NCBI GenBank assembly: GCA_964452465.1
Contig: CAYVMD010000004.1
Location: 19,026-83,025 of the forward strand
Direction: 5' to 3'
DNA length: 64,000 nucleotides
DNA from: CAYVMD01 sp964452465
GTDB taxonomy: Bacteria > Armatimonadota > JACIXR01
A program made the position numbers and the translations under genes. Below the pieces are notes generated by a model. The model did no database searches and was not told where the DNA came from. It saw nothing but the letters and a program-made list of their open reading frames with translations. Below are positions 59,816 through 64,000 of the stretch, in pieces (positions within the stretch are counted from its first letter, which is position 1; every line of letters begins with the position of its first letter).

Positions 59816-60894
59816 CTTTCCACCTTCACCTCTCGGAATACTGCTCTTATCTCCTCGAATGTCTGGGGGAGGTGCACATAGCCAAGGCAGGTTATCACGC
59901 ACCTACCACATCCCACACAACCGTGCCTCCCCATCCTCTCCACATACTGCCAGGAGAACTTATGAAAGATACATCGCTCCCTTCTCCTATCCCTCGCCTT
60001 GCGGGGATTAGCCCCTCCCGCGAGGCGAGAGTATCCCTCATAGTGGCAGGAATCCCAGATCCTCGCCCTATATCCTTCCTCCTCATCACCAACATCCACC
60101 ACCGTATAGCAGAAGCACATGGGGCAGAGAAACTGCCATCCCCCGCAAACTATGCACCTTTCTCCCAACGACTCCCATACCTCGCGGGGGATGTTCCCCG
60201 CCGATACCCTCCTCAGAGTCGCCCCCGAGAAGGCGGGATAGGGGCCGAACCTCTCCAAAACCTCCTCCTCTATTTCCTCCCTCCTTTTTACATCTTCCTC
60301 CTCCGCCGGAGAGAAGAAGGAAGCGAACCTTTCCACGAGTTCCTTCCCCTTTTCCGAGCCTACTTCGCATAGGTATTCGCCATTCCCCAAATCCGTCAAT
60401 TGCAGGTCGAAACCCTCCTTGGCAAAGGGTCCTCCGTCACAGCAGACGCAGAAGCAGGTGGGAGCGGGATATTGGCAGGACACCGTTATTATCGTCAAAT
60501 TTTTTCGCTTCTCCACAAAGTAGGGATCCGCAAGATCCTCCCGCCCGAACATTCGCCCTGAGTAGAATATCTCCGAGTATCTTATCCCCTCCACATCGCA
60601 GGGACGAATGCCGAAGATCGTCCTCTTCTTCGCCTCTATGGTTTCCTCAACCTTTATTTTTTCCCCTTCCCTTTCATAATGCAGGAGCCTCTCAAAGCGG
60701 GGGAGGACGAGGTGTTTGGGAGGGAAGAGGGAGTTTACATAATTGAAGGTTATCTCCTCCACATCGTCAATGGGTTGGAATAAAATCTCCCCACCGGACA
60801 TCTCCACGGGTCCTATCAATTCTTCCTCTTCTTTTATCTTCTCCAAAACTTGCAACAGGCTTTCCTTGTTTATTTTCTTCCGCTCCAGAACCAA
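59812..60894 (-). CDS. 4Fe-4S electron-transfer subunit (HydB/AsrA-like)
   Basis: 360 residues from TTG 60894, with AAAGGAGG 9 bases upstream. Matches the sulfhydrogenase beta and anaerobic sulfite reductase A family: FGIRPCDVEGIRYSE near residue 95, CFCVCCDGGP near 145, then ferredoxin-type clusters CIVCGGWQFLCPMC near 250 and CVGCGRCVITC near 325. Moves electrons between the flavin subunit HydG and partner Fe-S centres. Follows the molybdopterin gene by 4 bases and overlaps the HydG gene. Confidence 0.92.
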   Translation of the reverse strand: MVLERKKINKESLLQVLEKIKEEEELIGPVEMSGGEILFQPIDDVEEITFNYVNSLFPPKHLVLPRFERLLHYEREGEKIKVEETIEAKKRTIFGIRPCDVEGIRYSEIFYSGRMFGREDLADPYFVEKRKNLTIITVSCQYPAPTCFCVCCDGGPFAKEGFDLQLTDLGNGEYLCEVGSEKGKELVERFASFFSPAEEEDVKRREEIEEEVLERFGPYPAFSGATLRRVSAGNIPREVWESLGERCIVCGGWQFLCPMCFCYTVVDVGDEEEGYRARIWDSCHYEGYSRLAGGANPRKARDRRRERCIFHKFSWQYVERMGRHGCVGCGRCVITCLGYVHLPQTFEEIRAVFREVKVER

Positions 60895-60898
60895 TCCT

Positions 60899-62497
60899 TC
60901 ATTCCTCCTTCTTTATCCTGGCGGGTAAGGGTTGGAAGTAGGGATATTTCAAGGTTTCATCGAACATAAGGCTCCCCAGGGCTTCTCCCGCCTTCTCACC
61001 GATGAAGAAAGGTATCAAAAGCATCCCCTTCCCTGCTCTAAGGGAGGTAAAGGCAGGGAGGGTAAGGGAACCCTGAGGCGTCTCTATGGTGAGGGGCATC
61101 CCATCCCTTATCCTCAATTCCTTGGCATCCTCCGAATTTATGTTGACGAAGCCCCGAGGGTAATCTTGGAGGATTATGCTGGATTCCCTCCCGTAGATCA
61201 CGGAAGCTTTTGCCATAGCGGTGCCGTTCCAAATATAGGAGGGATCGATAACGAGCCAGAAGGGGAAGTCCGCGGACGGAGGGAAGGTGGGAGGCGTGGG
61301 GGAGGGGGCTACCTCCCAGGGCTTTCTCTCCATCTCCACGAGCTCCCCGGAGGGATAGGGGAGGGAAGCTCCCAGAGCTTCCCCCAGGGCGAGGAGGGTT
61401 TCTATCTCGCTTCTGCATAGGGGAGGCACGGTGGGATGAAGGGGCTGGCGCCTTCCTTCGCTATTCATCACAGTACCTTCCTTCTCGAAGAAGAAGGTTC
61501 CCGGGATAGCTACATCCGCCATATCCACCGCCTTGGTATGCAAAGCATCCAGCACCAAGAGGAACTCCAGGTTTTGGCGCGCCTCGTGGAACAGTTTCGG
61601 GAAGCGTTCCGAAGGATCATCTGAGAGGATCACCAAAGCCTTGATCCTCCCCTCTCTCGCCTCCCTAAGCATCTCATAGAAGGACAATCCCTCCTGAGGG
61701 TAGATCCCCATCTCCACCATGCCCATTTGGTTGGAATAATCGCTGAGGAAGAGCGTCTTCACCCCCCTGTTCCTTGCCTTCTCCACTATGGACAGGGCGT
61801 AAGCGCCCCATCCACTTAGAGCCAATTCGGAGGAGAAAAGGAGGAAGGCGTTATCGCCCTCTATGCTATCGAGGAGGGCTTCCGCCCTATTTAGGAGTTC
61901 ATGCGGGGACACCTGGACATGCTGGCGGGCGAATTTGGACAGCTGAGGCATCCTGACATCTATCACATAGAGGGAAGCACCCTGGATAAGGGCGCTTACT
62001 ATGAAGGAGGCGACCTGGGGTTGCCTCTCCGCAGGGTCGCAATAGAAGAGTATTATCTCCCTCGCCCTCTCCAATTCCTGATAGGAAAAGGATTGAGAGG
62101 GCAAAAATCCCCAACGGTGAAGAGAATCTATGTGAGGAGTTCCCAAGGCTGTCTTGGCGAACTGAAGGAGGGCTAAATTCTCCTCCATAGTAGACCTCGC
62201 TGAGCCCAAAACCCCTATAGCCTCCCCTCCATATTGCCTCTTTATCCTGGTCAATTCCTCACCCGCCAACCTTATGGCTTCCTCCCATTCCACTTCCCCT
62301 TTGCCCTTGACGATGGGCTTCCTCAACCTTATGGGGGTAAAGACGAAGTCAGCGTAGCCCCAGCCCCTCATGCAAAGCTTTCCCCGCGACACGGGATGGT
62401 TTTGGGCGGGGACCACGAAACCCTCTTCAAAGAAATAAAGACCACAACCAGAACCGCAGTAAGGGCAGACCGTTACCTGCTTCCTTATCTTCTCCAT
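60899..62497 (-). CDS. Molybdopterin oxidoreductase-like subunit lacking the Cys/Sec ligand
   Basis: 532 residues from ATG 62497; the frame opens at 62545 but its first codon is the promoter's TTGACA. N-terminal [4Fe-4S] site Cys11, Cys14, Cys18, Cys42 (CPYCGSGCG, CMRG), then the FdhA/NuoG-type core and a C-terminal guanine-dinucleotide-binding domain (VNINSEDAKELRIRDGMPLTIETP). At the place where formate dehydrogenases have the metal-binding Cys or Sec (pattern I-D-x-x-x-R-x-C/U), this protein reads I-D-S-L-H-R-W-Gly130. It is also shorter than FdhF (715 residues). It resembles NuoG in this respect and probably is not a formate dehydrogenase. First gene of the hydrogenase operon. Confidence 0.88.
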   Translation of the reverse strand: MEKIRKQVTVCPYCGSGCGLYFFEEGFVVPAQNHPVSRGKLCMRGWGYADFVFTPIRLRKPIVKGKGEVEWEEAIRLAGEELTRIKRQYGGEAIGVLGSARSTMEENLALLQFAKTALGTPHIDSLHRWGFLPSQSFSYQELERAREIILFYCDPAERQPQVASFIVSALIQGASLYVIDVRMPQLSKFARQHVQVSPHELLNRAEALLDSIEGDNAFLLFSSELALSGWGAYALSIVEKARNRGVKTLFLSDYSNQMGMVEMGIYPQEGLSFYEMLREAREGRIKALVILSDDPSERFPKLFHEARQNLEFLLVLDALHTKAVDMADVAIPGTFFFEKEGTVMNSEGRRQPLHPTVPPLCRSEIETLLALGEALGASLPYPSGELVEMERKPWEVAPSPTPPTFPPSADFPFWLVIDPSYIWNGTAMAKASVIYGRESSIILQDYPRGFVNINSEDAKELRIRDGMPLTIETPQGSLTLPAFTSLRAGKGMLLIPFFIGEKAGEALGSLMFDETLKYPYFQPLPARIKKEE

Positions 62498-62516
62498 CTT
62501 CAGTTTTTCCCTTAAA

Positions 62517-62560
62517 AGAGTATTAGCCACTTGGTATGTTGTCAACCTAAAATTTAGGTT
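62517..62560 (-). promoter_or_regulatory. Hydrogenase operon promoter with 8-1-8 palindrome
   Basis: Minus strand: perfect TTGACA (62545-62540); at 17 bases the -10 is poor (TACTCT, 62522-62517). A perfect inverted repeat AACCTAAA-A-TTTAGGTT (62544-62560) abuts and overlaps the -35 from upstream, the usual place for an activator or a repressor. A weak -10 beside a strong palindrome hints at a regulated promoter. Confidence 0.6.
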
Positions 62561-62617
62561 GGGGGGGAAATTTTCTCCCCTTTAAGCAAAAATTTTTAAC
62601 TAACCTCTTAATAAGAT

Positions 62618-62645
62618 TTGCAAGTGAAATTTTGGGATCTATAAT
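62618..62645 (+). promoter_or_regulatory. Promoter of the Nudix gene
   Basis: TTGCAA (62618-62623), 16-base spacer, perfect TATAAT (62640-62645), about 20 bases before the TTG start and divergent from the hydrogenase operon. Confidence 0.65.
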
Positions 62646-62666
62646 TTAGCGAAAGGAGGTCCCACC

Positions 62667-63110
62667 TTGCAACTGAAGGTAAGGGTTTGCGGTCTCTTAG
62701 TGGAGGGCGATGCCCTTCTCCTCGCCAGGCACAAAAGAGAGGGTAGGATCTATTGGGTCTTGCCGGGAGGGGGATTGGAACCGGGAGAGAGCTTGGTGGG
62801 TTGCTTGAGGAGGGAGATGGAGGAGGAAACCGGCTTGGAGGTAGAAGTAAAAGATGCACTCTTTCTCTTCGATGTGAGGGAACCTCAAAGGCATGTCGTG
62901 AGCATCGTCTTTCGGGTGAGGAGGAAAGGAGGGGAATTGAAGCCCAGGAACATACCCCAGGAAGGCGAGAGGTTGGAGACTGTAGAGTTCGTGCCCCTAA
63001 ATAAGCTGGAAGATATAGATCTCCGCCCTACGGGGATAAAGGAGGAAATAGAAAAAGCGCTGGGAAGGGAGGGAATTCCTTACATCCGCTATCCCTGGAG
63101 GGGGGATTAG
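62667..63110 (+). CDS. Nudix hydrolase
   Basis: 147 residues from TTG 62667, 7 bases after AAAGGAGGTC. The Nudix box GGGLEPGESLVGCLRREMEEETGLEV (residues about 33-58) has all required Gly and Glu residues, so it should be an active nucleoside-diphosphate hydrolase. Substrate is not predictable. The tail (residues 100-147) contains an acidic helix. Its stop overlaps the convergent DUF6785 gene's stop by 4 bases. Confidence 0.93.
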   Translation: MQLKVRVCGLLVEGDALLLARHKREGRIYWVLPGGGLEPGESLVGCLRREMEEETGLEVEVKDALFLFDVREPQRHVVSIVFRVRRKGGELKPRNIPQEGERLETVEFVPLNKLEDIDLRPTGIKEEIEKALGREGIPYIRYPWRGD

Positions 63111-64000
63111 CCGGGGCAAAAATCATACATTCTCTGCCTGAGGATAACACTCAGGACGCTCCAGAAGGCACCAACGGAATACTCACCGAGAATCATGCCG
63201 AACATGAAGGGCACGACCTTTCTATGCCACTTGTAGCCTCCTATCCTTATCGTAACCCACTTTATGACCGTGCTTATGAGCAGACAGGACCAGTAGTATT
63301 CCGCCCCGAAGTTCATGGATATGGCGTAGCCGATGGGATGGAAGGGCCACCAAACGAACCTCAAACGCATCATCATCATGAAGAAGGTGAACAGGGCACC
63401 TACTCCCATCGCTGTAATAGCGGAAGGGTCCGGCTTGCGGGGGGAGGAGAGGTTGCTTGCGAGTTGATTGAATATACCATAGTTGTGGTCTAAGAGGGGG
63501 CTTGGTCCCATCTTGTATTGCTCGTAGATAGCGGATAGATAGGCGCAAAAGGCCCCCCAGGGGAGGGCGATCGCCATCGCTAATATCATCCCCTTCGGGC
63601 TTACCCTCGCCTCCCCTGCCATCTTGTAAGCCTCCAATTGATAGGGCATGGGAGTAGTGCGATATCCCCTTCCGCTCAACCACCAGAAAAGGCAAAAAAC
63701 GGTGAGGTTATTTGCTCCCACCCCCTTTGTCCCCAAAAAGTTCTGCAACATGTTATAGGCGTTCATAGCGCCCGCCATCTCATGGGTAGGGGGTCCCGCC
63801 TCTGCCCTCACCCTTGTTATGGCAAAGAGGATCACGAAAACAATGAAGAAATAGGTAAGGGCTATGCTTAGGGACATTCCCGTCCTAAGGCAAAACCAGA
63901 TCATAAAGGCAAAGGAGATGAGGAGGACTAAATAAGCAGTGCGGTAGCTCATGGGTTCCTCTCTGTCATCTATGTCCGCCTTCCCCAATGCTTTCTTCAA
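63107..64000 (-). CDS. DUF6785-family membrane protein (5' end cut)
   Basis: 297 codons are visible; the frame continues past the window edge, so this is only the C-terminal part (the TTG at the edge is not evidence of a start). Several long hydrophobic helices, the RVRAEAGPPTHE motif after a helix, WWPFHPIGYAISMNFGAEYYWSC and a final IRIGGYKWHRKVVPFMFGMILGE are recognisable from large DUF6784/DUF6785 proteins of Armatimonadota-like and planctomycete/verrucomicrobial genomes. Some resemblance to oligopeptide-type transporters; function unestablished. Confidence 0.75.
   Translation of the reverse strand: MKKALGKADIDDREEPMSYRTAYLVLLISFAFMIWFCLRTGMSLSIALTYFFIVFVILFAITRVRAEAGPPTHEMAGAMNAYNMLQNFLGTKGVGANNLTVFCLFWWLSGRGYRTTPMPYQLEAYKMAGEARVSPKGMILAMAIALPWGAFCAYLSAIYEQYKMGPSPLLDHNYGIFNQLASNLSSPRKPDPSAITAMGVGALFTFFMMMMRLRFVWWPFHPIGYAISMNFGAEYYWSCLLISTVIKWVTIRIGGYKWHRKVVPFMFGMILGEYSVGAFWSVLSVILRQRMYDFCPG

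Noticed and set aside
59090..59881. 263-codon plus-strand frame.
   Set aside because: Antisense to the HydG-like gene with intact FAD, NAD and 2Fe-2S motifs.
60899..62545. Selenocysteine in the formate-dehydrogenase-like subunit.
   Set aside because: No in-frame TGA occurs, and the ligand position is encoded as Gly.

Overview
The window reads as about 64 kb of chromosome from a thermophilic, outer-membrane-bearing, sugar-degrading bacterium that disposes of electrons as H2. Support from the sequence: coding strands are very purine-rich (AGG and GGA codons, Glu/Lys-rich proteins), EF-Ts is the short 200-residue form, there is an outer-membrane barrel protein, many very large exported glycoside-hydrolase-like proteins, and a DUF6785-type membrane protein. 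My best guess is a lineage near Armatimonadota/Fervidibacteria; this is inference from family content, not from a marker tree. A run of 10 N at 28717-28726 shows the contig is assembled, probably from a metagenome. I saw no tRNA, rRNA, transposase or phage gene. Both edge genes are cut.

Layout. 1-13162: glycan locus with a cut RbsC-type sugar permease, a cytoplasmic six-hairpin protein and three secreted 1160-1250-residue glycoside-hydrolase-like proteins. 13179-17559: DUF3866 protein, CBS-pair protein, alpha/beta hydrolase and a GH127 beta-L-arabinofuranosidase. 17567-21511: zinc-uptake operon (small CxxC protein, outer-membrane barrel, ZnuA, ZnuC, ZnuB) behind a Fur-family-like palindrome. 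21525-29994: translationally coupled three-gene secreted operon (glycan-active protein, phosphotriesterase-family protein, and a paralog of the 2375-5818 enzyme). 30213-34602: a six-hairpin-like gene of atypical codon use, MutS2 and a ROK sugar kinase. 34713-37596: rpsB-tsf-pyrH-frr with promoter and terminator. 37559-40868: LarB, a secreted beta-propeller-like protein, and PdxT/PdxS. 41019-43845: a secreted clan-CD-like peptidase, a methyltransferase and a two-headed HTH-like protein.

44211-45285 is a 15-repeat CRISPR array with no cas genes in the window. It is read on the minus strand, ends crRNA repeats in ATTGAAAC, has its own promoter squeezed into 87 bp behind hypD, and ends in a perfect 14-bp GNRA hairpin.

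45373-62545 is one minus-strand, mostly overlapping 16-gene operon. It encodes a degenerate molybdopterin oxidoreductase, HydB- and HydG-like electron-input subunits, the hydrogenase maturation protease, a full group 4 (Hyf/Hyc/Mbh-like) membrane [NiFe]-hydrogenase with three antiporter-like subunits, then HypA, HypF, HypC and HypD. The molybdopterin subunit lacks the Cys/Sec metal ligand, so the complex looks less like formate hydrogenlyase and more like an NAD(P)H- or ferredoxin-fed, ion-translocating H2-evolving machine. This is the strongest candidate in the window for something not well described. A Nudix hydrolase diverges from the operon, and a cut DUF6785-family membrane protein closes the window.
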